Source: a virus
Reading direction: 5' to 3' (one strand)
Length of the DNA stretch: 41,205 bases
IMG/VR virus record: IMGVR_UViG_3300030110_002776
Location: 1-41,205 of that record
A program made the position numbers and the translations under genes. Within the stretch, counting starts at the first letter, position 1. Each line of letters begins with the position of its first letter. Positions 32,901-41,205 of this stretch are shown piece after piece. The notes under the pieces are model-generated. The model saw only the letters and a program-made list of their open reading frames with translations. It was not told the DNA's origin and made no database searches.

Positions 32901-35900
32901 ACGACCTTTTTGTTCTGGAGAATTAATATCTATATCTTTACCTAATACGAGTAAAAGACTCTTTAATCCATTCATTTCTATTTCTTTGTTTAATCTATCA
33001 TAAACTGAAAACGCAGGTCTATTTGCATATTTTCCTACTGAAATACTTGATATTGCTTTATTTAAAATAATAGGAACATTTCCATAACTAGTTTGAGTAT
33101 AGCCACCTTTTTCAATTAATTTTTCTACAGATGGCATTGATTTAATATCATCTTTAGTTAAAACTAAGTCTTTCAACTTGTTAGCATTTTTCATAATGTT
33201 AATAAATTCCATTAAAACATCTGATTGAAATTCAAATAATAGTTTTCCTCCATCACGAGTAGGAGAAACTCCATACCATCCAACTCCTGTACCACCATCT
33301 AATTCAGGAAAACCATGCATTATTGCACCTGTCCAAGAATTGTTCATATGAGCTACCATTCTATAAATGCTATTATTGTCTCCGTAAGCAAGAAAGTCTT
33401 TTGATACACCAGTTGCAAGTGAAATTCCATCCTGTAAATATTCTGAAAATGCAGTAGTCCCTATGTAGTTTAATCCACTTTGTGCATTTGAATAATTTAA
33501 ATATAATTCTGCTAATACAGAACGTTTCATAGACTTTGTTTTAGGGTTTTCTTTTTTAAATTGATTTACAAAACTTTTTATGTTTTCCTGCTCATTTTTT
33601 CTTATTCCAGGCATTTTAAGCATATCATCTATATTGTATAAAGCATCTGGATTACTTAATAATATATCTACAGGTTTATAAATAAATTCTACTTTTTGAT
33701 TTAATGCTACCATTGCAGTTGCAGCATCAAACAATTTATCTTGAAACTTTTTAGTATCAACATTAATTACTGAATATGCACCTATAAGATTTCTTATTTT
33801 ATTCTGTATTTCACTTTTAGCTTTAATTACAGCATCTTGATTTTGTAAATGCCATTTTCCTCCAAATTTTCTTCTAGTTATTTTATAAGTTTTTTCAATA
33901 GATTGAGTCCATTTTTCAGTAAGAGATATAATATCTATTTCTTTTTTTCTAGAAATAATACTAGTAAGCATATTTTCAATATTTTTTTCTTCTGAATACA
34001 TAATAGAGTTAGTAACATTTTCAATTATTTCTTCAGGTGAATTATTTACTGGAAGATTGTCATTGCTTATTTCATTTATAGTTTCAAAAATATTTTCATC
34101 TAAATTGATTTCATACCTATTTTCAAAATTTGTTATTATATTAACAAGGTCTCTTAAACTAGTATTCGGACTTAACATTTCAGCTTCAGAACCAAATATA
34201 TTTACTTTTGTTTTTAATCCAAGTTTTTCAAAAAGCCAATTAAAGAAATTTTGAACAGCTTGAACTAATTTATTTTTAGAATTATATCTATAAATATTTC
34301 CTTTACCAGCTTCTTCTATAGCACGAACAACTATTTCTTCTTGAATATCTACCTCTGTTTCATCTGCATATTCTAATCTTATTCTATCAATATCTAATCT
34401 TTCTGAATTAATAACTTCATCATATATCTTTTTAAATAATTTAGGGTCAGACATTCTAAGCATAGAAACAATAGGATGAGATAGTTCATGCAATACTGTT
34501 CCTATATCTACTTTAGCTTTATTAACAACTATAGTTTTGCCTTGTATATATCCAGAGTCTTCTTCAGGATTATCAATAAACTCTAATTTGAATTTGCCTT
34601 TTTTTAATTTAACATTTGATATAAGTTTATTAAATATATCTTTAGTATTTTGTTCAAATTTATCTTTTCTGTCTTGTTCTATTTCTTGTTTAGTAGGAGC
34701 AATATCTACTTTCTTTTTCTTTTTATCTAAACCTTCATCTATTTTTTTTTGTCTTGCATCTTCTGCAATCTTAGCTGCTTCTTCTCCATAATTATCTTTT
34801 ATTAATTCAACTAATTTTGACCCTGTATGACTTAATGCTTTAGCTGGGGTTAAACTTTCAAATTTTTCTATTATTTGTGTTGAACTTATATCATTTCGAG
34901 TTTTATCTTTTATAGGTTTGAATACTTTTTCTTCAACTTCAGGAAGTTCTTCTTTTTTAGTTCTATCTAATTTTTCTTTTTCATATAAGTCTAAAGTTTT
35001 TTCTGCTATTGTTTTATTAAAACCTGTCGATACATTTATAGCAATCTTTTGTTTTTCTATAGCAGAGTCTAATTCTTTATCTGACATTTCTTGAGCTGTT
35101 TTACCTCTTCCTGCAGGAGCTCCTTGAGGTCTTTGTGCCCCTGTATCAACTTGTTCAGTAGGAGCTTCTTGTGTAGGGCCTGTTTCAATTGGAGGACCTG
35201 TTTCAAATTCAGGGCCTGTTTCTGGTCCTGCTTCAGGTATTATACTTGTTGGAGTATCTTGAATAACGCCTGTAGGTTTAGGGCTTACAACAGGAGTAGG
35301 AGTATCTTTAGTGTCTACTTCTTTTTCAAGTCTTGTTGTAGTTGGTTTAGTATTTGTACGTTTTGCATCATTTATAAATATATCTTCAAGAGTTTTTCTT
35401 TTTTGTTTATAATCAGCATCTTCATCAAAAGCCATATCAAATCTTTTAAATATTTTCTCTTCTCTTTTACGAACAAAGTCTTTAAGATTTTCATCTTGAC
35501 TTGTTAATATCATATTTACAGAATCTATTATAATACTAGAATCTTCATCAATACCAGCACTTTCAGCGTCTTCTTTTATTTTAACTATTTCTTCATTCTC
35601 ATTACTTAAATCTTCTAGAACAAAAGCTCTTATACCTATCTTTAATTTATTTAATTTTTGAAAATCACTTTGAACATTTGAAGGAGTGTTTTTAACTTCT
35701 CCCTCATTTAAATTTGAAAAATCTTTATGCAATTTAATAGCATCATCATTTTCTAATCCTTCTAAGCCACCAAATTTATCAAATGTTCTTTTTACTTTAA
35801 ATAAAAAGTCATTATTTTCTTTTGCAACTCTTTGAGCATTACCTTTCTTTTTAAAAGTATCTTTGCCTTTTTCAAATATATCTCCATTATTATCATATAT

Positions 35901-38051
35901 ATTTACAACCCACTCACCAGCTTCATTTTTTTCTGCTCTAGCTTCACCATCTTTAACATCTTTTAAATTATATGCTTGTATTTTATTATTAGCTTCTTGT
36001 GTAGATAAATTAAACAAGTTAGCCATATGTGCTGCATCACCTCTACTGTTATAAGATACTGGTATTTGCTCTCCTGTTTCAGGATTTAAAACATCTTCTT
36101 TATTTAATTTAGAAACTGTTCTTTCAATAGTTACATTACCGTCACTATCTTTTACTTCATCGCTTACAATGTTAATAAGGTCATATGACCTAGTATCTTT
36201 ATTCCATTCAAATGCATAAAATATTCCACTTTTATCTTTAGATAATTCAATAATCTGTTTATTCTGTTTTGATAAAACTGAGCCTGTAAGTCTATTTGTT
36301 ATAGCCTGAACACCAAACATAGAGCCTAAAAAGCCACCAAAAAACTCATCTCTTACTTGTTTAAGGCCTCCATGCATCTCATTAAAAGAAGGGCTGTAAA
36401 ACTCTCTTTTATAATGTCCTAATCCAATTGGTCCATGAGCAGCAATAGCAGCTTGTTCATAACCTTGTGCAACTTCTTCAAGACCTTCCATAAAACTTCT
36501 ACCAGCTATTGGCAAACTATTTACAGTAAGCCATCTTCTTGTTCTATTGCCTATACCAGTTCCAACCATTTTTCTTGCTCTTGCTTCTAATTTATCTTGA
36601 GCTCTTCTAAGTATATTTAAACCTGTAGCATCTCCTACATTATATATAAACTTTTCAAATCCTGGGAAAGTAGTTTTTAATAACTTACCACCAACTAAAC
36701 TTAAATTTTCAGTAGCACCAGCTACTCCTATATAAGCTAATGTATTTAATTCTGTAACATCTGCAGCTTCAGGAGCACTTAATCCTATTTTAATAAATCT
36801 TCCATCTTTTTCGAAAATATTAGATTTATTCCACATATCCATATATTCTGAAGTTGATATAGGTCTACCGAATTGCTTTCCTATTATATCTTTTATCCCA
36901 TCTTTATTTTGTATATATTCATTTCTTTCTTGTTCAAAAAGTCTTTGAGCTCCTTCAGCTGTTATTTCCATAGGTTTAGTTAATCTTTCCATTTCTGATA
37001 TAGAATATTCACCACCATTTAATGTTCCTCCAGCAAGTGATGAAGCAGTTATATAACCTACTCCAGTTCCTCCAGGACCAAAAAAAGAACCTACAAGACC
37101 ACCTAGAAATCCAAAACCTTCTGTTAATAATTGTGAAGATAAAGAATTACCTAATGAATTAGTAGCATATTTTAAAAACCCTGTTAGCCCTTCACCAAAT
37201 GGTCCAGCATCTCTTTCCCATTCTCTAACAGCCATAGCTTGTGGATTTTCTAATAAATACTTTGCTTCATATTCAGTTGCTTCTTTCATTTTTGTATCAC
37301 GCCATAAATCTATATTACTAGCATGTTGTTTTGTTGATGCCCATTCAAAACTAATTAAATCTTCTGATGGTCTTTCACCACTAATCATACTATATCTTTC
37401 TACAAATTCATCTCTATAAAATTGCTCTGTAAGTAAATCAAATTGTTGTTTTTCTTCTTGATTAAGTGATGTTAAATTTTCTGTATAATGGTCTGCTAAA
37501 TATCTGTCTGAGTTAATATTTCCTGGAGATTTAACTAATGGAAGAGATTTATATTCATTTATTTTTTGATGAGGTGGAATAAAACCACTAGCTAATATTC
37601 CTGTAGCAGGTGTGCCTCCAGTACCAATAAATGCATCTACTGCATTATTAGCACCAATTTGGTAGTCATATAAGAATGATTTTTTAATTCTGAAAAATGC
37701 ATCACTAGCAATGTCTCCAAATGTAGGTTCTCCAAGCATCCTATCAGTTAATGGATGATTTTCTGAAATAGCTTTTTGTACTAATTCATTATCATCATAA
37801 TCATTATATACTTCTGGGTTTGTTTTGTAGCTTTCTAATCTTAATACTGCAGCAGCATCTTCATTAGTTAGCATTTTAGGATTGCCTTGTGAATCAGTTT
37901 GATTTAAAATTTGTTCTTGAGATTTACTTATATCATCTATATAAGTAGCTTCTTCTTGGAGTGCTAGTTCTAGCTCTTCTTGTTTTTTCTTATACTCATC
38001 TTCAGTTAAAAAATACCCTGAATAAATAGAGTTTCCTTCTTTGTATGCCAT
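26901..38051 (-). CDS. Giant polyvalent virion protein with metallopeptidase and two-barrel RNA polymerase
   Basis: 3716 aa in one frame. In order: helical N-terminus; Gly-rich hydrophobic segment (about 285-345) possibly membrane-active; Pro/Thr/Glu linker with ETGP repeats (about 905-985); zincin motif HELSH (1188-1192) with EEIVVRAIEE about 50 residues on; a long middle region; and a polymerase-like C-terminal part. The last has DGGSLTSKDL (from 2869) followed by candidate lysines near 2912, as in one barrel, and RSPVVHKGG (3209-3217) then EGDYDGDEVHIE (3245-3256), the Mg-binding DxDGD of the other barrel. This resembles the virion RNA polymerase of phage phi14:2 and RNAi-type polymerases. 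It is in the late operon, so it is probably packaged, ejected and used for early transcription. AAAGGA precedes the ATG. Confidence 0.8.
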   Translation of the reverse strand: MAYKEGNSIYSGYFLTEDEYKKKQEELELALQEEATYIDDISKSQEQILNQTDSQGNPKMLTNEDAAAVLRLESYKTNPEVYNDYDDNELVQKAISENHPLTDRMLGEPTFGDIASDAFFRIKKSFLYDYQIGANNAVDAFIGTGGTPATGILASGFIPPHQKINEYKSLPLVKSPGNINSDRYLADHYTENLTSLNQEEKQQFDLLTEQFYRDEFVERYSMISGERPSEDLISFEWASTKQHASNIDLWRDTKMKEATEYEAKYLLENPQAMAVREWERDAGPFGEGLTGFLKYATNSLGNSLSSQLLTEGFGFLGGLVGSFFGPGGTGVGYITASSLAGGTLNGGEYSISEMERLTKPMEITAEGAQRLFEQERNEYIQNKDGIKDIIGKQFGRPISTSEYMDMWNKSNIFEKDGRFIKIGLSAPEAADVTELNTLAYIGVAGATENLSLVGGKLLKTTFPGFEKFIYNVGDATGLNILRRAQDKLEARARKMVGTGIGNRTRRWLTVNSLPIAGRSFMEGLEEVAQGYEQAAIAAHGPIGLGHYKREFYSPSFNEMHGGLKQVRDEFFGGFLGSMFGVQAITNRLTGSVLSKQNKQIIELSKDKSGIFYAFEWNKDTRSYDLINIVSDEVKDSDGNVTIERTVSKLNKEDVLNPETGEQIPVSYNSRGDAAHMANLFNLSTQEANNKIQAYNLKDVKDGEARAEKNEAGEWVVNIYDNNGDIFEKGKDTFKKKGNAQRVAKENNDFLFKVKRTFDKFGGLEGLENDDAIKLHKDFSNLNEGEVKNTPSNVQSDFQKLNKLKIGIRAFVLEDLSNENEEIVKIKEDAESAGIDEDSSIIIDSVNMILTSQDENLKDFVRKREEKIFKRFDMAFDEDADYKQKRKTLEDIFINDAKRTNTKPTTTRLEKEVDTKDTPTPVVSPKPTGVIQDTPTSIIPEAGPETGPEFETGPPIETGPTQEAPTEQVDTGAQRPQGAPAGRGKTAQEMSDKELDSAIEKQKIAINVSTGFNKTIAEKTLDLYEKEKLDRTKKEELPEVEEKVFKPIKDKTRNDISSTQIIEKFESLTPAKALSHTGSKLVELIKDNYGEEAAKIAEDARQKKIDEGLDKKKKKVDIAPTKQEIEQDRKDKFEQNTKDIFNKLISNVKLKKGKFKLEFIDNPEEDSGYIQGKTIVVNKAKVDIGTVLHELSHPIVSMLRMSDPKLFKKIYDEVINSERLDIDRIRLEYADETEVDIQEEIVVRAIEEAGKGNIYRYNSKNKLVQAVQNFFNWLFEKLGLKTKVNIFGSEAEMLSPNTSLRDLVNIITNFENRYEINLDENIFETINEISNDNLPVNNSPEEIIENVTNSIMYSEEKNIENMLTSIISRKKEIDIISLTEKWTQSIEKTYKITRRKFGGKWHLQNQDAVIKAKSEIQNKIRNLIGAYSVINVDTKKFQDKLFDAATAMVALNQKVEFIYKPVDILLSNPDALYNIDDMLKMPGIRKNEQENIKSFVNQFKKENPKTKSMKRSVLAELYLNYSNAQSGLNYIGTTAFSEYLQDGISLATGVSKDFLAYGDNNSIYRMVAHMNNSWTGAIMHGFPELDGGTGVGWYGVSPTRDGGKLLFEFQSDVLMEFINIMKNANKLKDLVLTKDDIKSMPSVEKLIEKGGYTQTSYGNVPIILNKAISSISVGKYANRPAFSVYDRLNKEIEMNGLKSLLLVLGKDIDINSPEQKGRISVVNLANKRSINDIKINWNLSINIINTKIADKILNDIYFGAQKRLNPNNLEGYVPTTNQILDEMFEIISNDFLDDKYFFVETSYNITPADILNENSEFSIQLNSLKNKKYDEFPDLRIAKQISNVLFSYGEDSPYTKQDRKDLYEFWEWWQDDDYGYDGYLQFPKGTLMDKGRNIRNPENSFYKYLLKLHNEQSDYDTNKFGTYNSNTSIGRAFVYIEDMIMMDEGVFKMSDLISRNGNRKFKLSKTGKLQWAELKKWNLIRNKYRNYKRDYETHKTTLQKMEWVKNILEEEGTTDKTFDLLLKNITKNYIHKQLKMGISLLTAYDVVQKQAVESLSPEGEDFQVSFKDEIDSSLEIKRMQEVVSLSKNWFNINILHSIRHAYLTNPNKPIYLNTGEVITLIEGNAMAKSVYNTQEEAQWDNIDRFISNIPADDFIAEVTEKLGSFTANNMLVVAYDNLFQKLAPYGKKIGDLSLKESYRIYKDFFDFMINDSKYSDIFKALSKNKIKFDKDTPAYIKEGEFEYITKYKIKGDKYSQKVDFTLERSDDYKMLEEQMKKAGFDLKIIPISKGIFTKELEKTSKKYNLNLRLAFPDWAQYPLWTVDVKNPDKLLPYRYKKVLKNNINNKTKPQNQTQIKTKIKRKIDIENLNKPILGLYDTKIAEDMFETAWKEVNNLRKTNYINFISKVTEMADIFEYRDMMLDALSGLDPVQDSFEKWFNKKFADKRNDKKYVRKLDNKSKYHWINTDDMNEVVIDIVDELDEGLANISEQAGTNERDVSKADLQTIRELNITLKKSDIKKITASVKIGDYADYNSWKNFVMPNYFKRSAKFLTKRQDNALHKYYNRVMYSLKTNGNIELINGKPVAALNQRDNYVIKKHQQFNQETNSFETTKIEVELKGPINVVTGNQNNQYEKQTLYESIMGNKNISFISGGDVLGLVNQFDENGNQIYTTNPQTGNQVKFKDWGKSYTFFNTKELEMLEKEVNKLGLTIAFIRGDSKKLGLFNYTDNLEFQKEYGDSILDIASNKEKLNNFWNNELPKDDSNAEDIKIKKQFIKEHLNQPIANIAKDIAVYYEMNKIFPNYLANPKGASNLFKRIKIPFTPITGSKEMSDFTIAKFDPKDVEFQYIDGKKFNPVRSGSGITNKYIGDGGSLTSKDLFKKVEDSFGLAPNQAKLKTVIYANNKLGSMLAVKHNHILPKKGFKVIDKKTKKVLWIVDDNRNIQAIDTDNEGNEIRIYVDMLSTEDEIKMETNKAFSSGFIDDSFGLPSNTGITIPGESLGVIKFAESHKKTIKHIMQWYNYVYDENVINHFVNVMVPEVEKKLSRAFYLSFSSKMDDKGRFVPNTKSGVAAQNSIAQFFDKLKGKNIEGFDDIALELAKLGAGLHPSLQIKVDKLVQTQIVDTIINMGDSPGSIYDLSPDFTGSLKSSLSPDSNTSEVSLAVQNSQMVIDRLHDLEGIPRQNSAGGKKLSVSRLNELLEKHEINVMITRSPVVHKGGAFMARVKNLHERSHLAELNWRDVFVKLEGDYDGDEVHIELLSPETEAVYKPYLDSLKVKGVDLNKFASGIVKNPLTQKSRFETMNNLMAGQNAISEVSNVALIYGIISQVYNGFNIKNTNIKIRVRQPDEIIKFPEATYLGKKGGWSGTVDEYLRIWLQAAADNNEFSLLEEWNYSKNGLLKSLLDINIQNETAKNMHLDAIVAHLNLFTRVNNVRKGLDSFKKYGLRDMIKNSKELQIIMGLDDNTNLEAGNIYREALILDNQYEVDIKNSSLTALESLAILPYKIWNKLEKNWNYFGYEGSPYYISNDVHKNAHIESVEYINRLGLEIFESKVEKDKKLGNFKGTNDTWAKSQDREGRIYAENMSKEYLSLLKNIIVKGSDIMNFNTELINWIEKHDLKFRALSETAKSAATLYFLRGLMSLQNNSVTGKNRYPISIPPVSVNPKNLNLLDASIIKAYFKEYNDIVNNESRIKVDKVREMKGGQAIEIIIRDACRGV

Positions 38052-38062
38052 TTATATCCTTT

Positions 38063-38081
38063 AAAGTAACCTGATTACTTT
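38063..38081 (-). other. Hairpin between the 635-aa and giant genes
   Basis: AAAGTAA (38063-38069) pairs with TTACTTT (38075-38081), 5-nt loop, in the 29-nt spacer just before the AAAGGA of the giant gene. No U-run follows in the transcribed direction; it may tune translation of the giant gene. Confidence 0.4.
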
Positions 38082-39988
38082 TATTTTAATTTATCTTTTA
38101 AAAGACTTATTTTATCCTCTTTAATTCTAAACATTTTTTTACCATCTATTGTTGCAGATTCTAAATATTTATCTGGAATACCTCTTGCTTTTCCAAATTG
38201 AACTGATTGCCAAAATTCTGCATCTTGATAGCTTCTTTCTATAATTCCACTATTAAAACCTAAGCCTAAATCATAACCTAACATAGGAATATTTCCTCCA
38301 CTATCTAAATTTACTTGAAAATATCTTCTTCCTTGACCTAAATCTTTAGGAAAGGTATATTTCATATTATGCAATATATCATTAACATTATCATCATAAT
38401 GCTGAAATGCTTTATCTATCTTTCCATAATGCTCAAACCAAGAAGAAATAACATCTATATTTTCTTTCTTTCCTTTTCCAATATATGTTGGAAAAAATCC
38501 TTTTTTAAAATCTAATTGGTCTAAATAACCTTCTTTATACATGCCTTCACTAGATTGCTTTTCACTACTAGATGGCACAATAATATCATGCATTATTTTT
38601 AATATAGCATTTTTTTCATCTTGAGTTTGAGATTCATCAAAAGCTCCGACTAAATCTCCTAAAGTTGTATACTTTCCTTCTAATCCACTTCCTACTAAAT
38701 CTAATTTTATATTCTTAGTTCTAAAATCTTTGTCTGAATATTCTTTTAATGCTCCAATAATTTTATCACCTATTAATGCTTTTTGAACCTCATAGTTATT
38801 TGGAGTAACTATTTTTTCTAATTTCTCTAAACCTTTTCCAAAATCTTTAATAATTGTTAAATCTTTATATTGTGAACTTTCATATTGACTTACTACTATT
38901 TTATCTCTAGATGCTGTTAATTGTTGTACAGTATCTACATTTTCAGGTTTCTTTTCCCAAAGCAAATTAGCGATTCTTTTAGCTTCATCATTTTCTAATT
39001 TTTTTATAGAATTTCTTTCAGATATTATTCTATTTTCTAATCTTGTTTCTTTGTCAAATAAACTTTCAGGTAATACTTTACCACCTTCATTTAAAATATC
39101 TTTTTCCCATAGCTTGCTTCTAATATCATCTACCTTATCTTCTGTAACTCCATATGGGTCAAATAACACATTGTCTGCAAATGCTTCTTTTCTAGCAGTT
39201 GAGTTTTTCCAAAAACTTCTAATTTCATTTTCTGATTGTATGTCTCCAGAATTTATAGCTTCTATTAATTGACTTTTCTTTATAGTTTGACCATCACTAA
39301 CTTGAAATTCATCAGGCCAATTATTTACATCATCTACATTATATCCATCAATATTTTGTTCAGGATGATAAGGACTATATTTACTTATAAATTTTCTTAA
39401 ATCTGATTTATCATATATATCTTGATATTCAGGAATATATTCAGGAGGAGTCCCTTCAGGGTAACCTTCCTTTGTTATAAAATCTTGCTGAAAAAAGTTT
39501 ATATCATCATGTAGTATTGATAATCTATTTTTAATGTCATCTATATAAGCATCACCAATTAGATTTGCTTTTTCTATATTTCCAATATTTTCTTGAACAG
39601 TTTTTCCAACATCATATCTTACATTAAACCCATCTATATAGCTATTTTTTAATCCTGTAAGCACTTCATCTCCTCCTTGAGTTTTATGCTTGTCAGCTAA
39701 ATCTATAAAGTCAGATTCAACTAATCCAAGATTTTTTACATCATTTCTTATATTCTGTAATTCTCTATTATTCTGATTAAATATTTGCATCAAAGATTCT
39801 TCTTGAGCATTTAAGTTTTGTTTATGATTATTGTAATCAACTAAATGCTGATTATTTATTTTTTGTATTTCTTTTCTAGATTCTATTTCAGCATTTGCAA
39901 GTTGTTTATTTTGAAACGTACTATACATATTAGAAATAGTATCTAATACTGCTAAAGCCATTCTATTATTATCTCTATCTCTGCTCAT
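38081..39988 (-). CDS. Probable internal virion protein (635 aa)
   Basis: 635 aa beginning MSRDRDNNRMALAVLDTISN. The first 170 residues are Gln/Asn-rich coiled coil (NAEIESRKEIQKINNQHLVD). The rest is acidic and mixed, with no enzymatic signature; the end is Lys-rich (EDKISLLKDKLK). AAGGAG overlaps the stop of the upstream gene. Its place upstream of the giant polymerase gene suggests an internal head or ejection protein. Family not recognised. Confidence 0.7.
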   Translation of the reverse strand: MSRDRDNNRMALAVLDTISNMYSTFQNKQLANAEIESRKEIQKINNQHLVDYNNHKQNLNAQEESLMQIFNQNNRELQNIRNDVKNLGLVESDFIDLADKHKTQGGDEVLTGLKNSYIDGFNVRYDVGKTVQENIGNIEKANLIGDAYIDDIKNRLSILHDDINFFQQDFITKEGYPEGTPPEYIPEYQDIYDKSDLRKFISKYSPYHPEQNIDGYNVDDVNNWPDEFQVSDGQTIKKSQLIEAINSGDIQSENEIRSFWKNSTARKEAFADNVLFDPYGVTEDKVDDIRSKLWEKDILNEGGKVLPESLFDKETRLENRIISERNSIKKLENDEAKRIANLLWEKKPENVDTVQQLTASRDKIVVSQYESSQYKDLTIIKDFGKGLEKLEKIVTPNNYEVQKALIGDKIIGALKEYSDKDFRTKNIKLDLVGSGLEGKYTTLGDLVGAFDESQTQDEKNAILKIMHDIIVPSSSEKQSSEGMYKEGYLDQLDFKKGFFPTYIGKGKKENIDVISSWFEHYGKIDKAFQHYDDNVNDILHNMKYTFPKDLGQGRRYFQVNLDSGGNIPMLGYDLGLGFNSGIIERSYQDAEFWQSVQFGKARGIPDKYLESATIDGKKMFRIKEDKISLLKDKLK

Positions 39989-39999
39989 TTATAATCTCC

Positions 40000-41205
40000 T
40001 TATGGCATATAATCAGGGTCTACTTCTGGATTAGCACTTAATCCTGAAATCTTACCTATAGCTTGTTGAACCATTTGGTCAGCAAATTCTGCAGCTCTAA
40101 CAGGCTGTTGTTGAAATTCTGTAACAGGTGCATAACCACCAAGTTGACCTTCAGTAAATGCTGTATAACCAGTAACTCCCATGCCTGTTAACTCAGTTCC
40201 TTGCAAACCTTTCCCTGAACCAAAATCAGACCATGCATTTAATAAATCTTCTCCAGCCATACCTACTTCGTCAGCACTAGTTCTAGCACTTTCAAATATA
40301 TCTTGTATATTTTCCCAATAATTTTGTACAGCACCACCTGCTCCTGAGAATTGTCTTTGAGCTTCTCTAGCTTTTTCTTGTTCAGCAGCAACATCACCTT
40401 CATAAGCTTTTTCTAAATTTCTTTTTTCTTTAGCTATTTGGCCCATTTTACCCATTTGCTCTGTTTCTCCGTATTGTATTGCTCTTTCAAGAGGACCTGA
40501 ATATGCTAATCCAGTAGCTGCTCTTTGAGCTTGAGCTCTTTCCATTCTTGGTAATCTTTCTCTTGCAACTCCAAGTCTTTGACCTTTTAATTCATCTAAA
40601 GCTAACTGTCTATCCATTTCTAATTTATCAAGACTTCCTCTAACATCACCTCCACCATAAACACTTTGCAATTGTGATTCAAGAGTTTTTTCAGCTCCTG
40701 TTAATTGACCAGTTAATGAAGCAAATTGACCTGCAGCTGATTTAACTACAGGAGAACTCATATCTAAATCTGATGTATCTAACCCATACTCTGACTCAGT
40801 TGAAAGAGGCATTCCTATATCACTTGCTGCTCTAAAATTTTCTGCATCTGAACCTACAGCACCCATACGAGATAATTGCTGTTCAAGACCTACATATCTA
40901 GCTGGTTCATACCAACCTTCAGCCCATGAAGGATATCCATATCCACCTGTATTGTATACACCTTCCCAATGTTCATTACCATCTTTTAAAGTTTGGTAAA
41001 CGCTTTTACCTCCAAATCCTTCAGCACCTTCTTTAAGTTGCCCACCTTCATCAAATTGACTTTGAGAATACCATTTGCCGCCTTGAATACCAGCAAGTCC
41101 CATAACACCACCTTCTTCTTCAGGTCTAAAAGACGATAAACCACCACCTTTAGTAATTGCTTGCCATTGTTCTTCACTTAATCCAGAATCTTGGTCATAT
41201 CCAGG
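40000..41205 (-). CDS. Probable virion protein, 5' end outside window
   Basis: The frame stays open to the right edge, giving at least 401 codons. An ATG at 41103 would give 367 aa, but coding-like sequence (PGYDQDSGLSEEQWQAITKG) continues upstream of it and there is no clear ribosome site, so the true start is probably beyond the window. It is Gly- and Gln-rich, with a long charged helix (MERAQAQRAATGLAYSGPLE, then AKEKRNLEKAYEGDVAAEQE) and a Gly-rich C-terminal part. The composition fits a tail, adaptor or ejection protein; family unknown. Confidence 0.65.
   Translation of the reverse strand, partial: PGYDQDSGLSEEQWQAITKGGGLSSFRPEEEGGVMGLAGIQGGKWYSQSQFDEGGQLKEGAEGFGGKSVYQTLKDGNEHWEGVYNTGGYGYPSWAEGWYEPARYVGLEQQLSRMGAVGSDAENFRAASDIGMPLSTESEYGLDTSDLDMSSPVVKSAAGQFASLTGQLTGAEKTLESQLQSVYGGGDVRGSLDKLEMDRQLALDELKGQRLGVARERLPRMERAQAQRAATGLAYSGPLERAIQYGETEQMGKMGQIAKEKRNLEKAYEGDVAAEQEKAREAQRQFSGAGGAVQNYWENIQDIFESARTSADEVGMAGEDLLNAWSDFGSGKGLQGTELTGMGVTGYTAFTEGQLGGYAPVTEFQQQPVRAAEFADQMVQQAIGKISGLSANPEVDPDYMP

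Noticed and set aside
35091-35507. 138-codon plus-strand Cys/Phe/Ser-rich ORF inside the giant gene
   Set aside because: It is the reverse reading of the Pro/Thr/Glu linker of the 3716-aa protein, and there is no ribosome site.
1-41205. CRISPR array, insertion sequence, integrase or attachment site
   Set aside because: No regularly spaced repeats, transposase motifs, terminal inverted repeats or recombinase signatures were seen.

Overview
The window is part of a tailed double-stranded DNA virus (Caudoviricetes-like) with a low-GC genome. Most genes sit behind strong AAGGAG-type ribosome sites and many use TAATG or ATGA stop/start overlaps. The head-gene set (portal, scaffold, capsid, terminase) and tiny lysine-rich proteins beside the terminase resemble uncultured marine tailed phages. 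The host is not certain. The sequence gives no integrase, lysis gene, tRNA gene or DNA polymerase. A small histone-fold-like protein leaves open an archaeal host or a bacterial host with histone-like proteins.

Layout. (1) Positions 1-10392, leftward: a structural and packaging block. Read in transcription order it holds a 78-aa protein, small terminase, a Cys-rich protein, two tiny basic proteins, large terminase, a 354-aa protein, a tiny basic protein, portal, scaffold, major capsid protein, two beta-rich small virion proteins and the start of a further gene. (2) 10393-10900: a divergent control region with repeats, dyads and a nested hairpin. (3) 10901-14057, rightward: a few very small genes embedded in unusually structured non-coding DNA, including about 870 nt (13171-14040) without a gene but tiled with hairpins. 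(4) 14058-23383, rightward: many small early genes, then a replication/recombination set (a P-loop ATPase with its Walker A motif at the C-terminus, an SSB-like protein, a primase-helicase fusion, a Gp157-like protein, a DUF932 protein), a radical SAM protein, small coiled-coil and zinc-ribbon proteins, a histone-fold-like protein and a PD-(D/E)XK nuclease. (5) 23380-41205, leftward: four large genes, including a 3716-aa protein that takes up over a quarter of the window.

The most striking gene is that 3716-aa protein. It carries an HExxH metallopeptidase motif and, near its C-terminus, the DxDGD motif of two-barrel RNA polymerases together with a matching DGG..S/lysine region upstream. I read it as a polyvalent virion protein that is probably injected with the DNA and transcribes early genes, by analogy with the virion RNA polymerase of crAss-like phage phi14:2. 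The neighbouring 1172-aa, 635-aa and 367+-aa proteins would be co-ejected or internal virion proteins.

The second striking feature is the set of structured RNAs in the early region. Elements at 13701-13830 and 17432-17526 share sequence motifs and a long closing stem. A multi-hairpin element at 12051-12170 has the same plan, and hairpins followed by TTTATATA recur ahead of ribosome sites. They could be a family of cis-regulatory RNAs, parts of one large ornate RNA, or hairpin promoters for the virion polymerase. All functional assignments are from reading the sequence alone; no database search was run.
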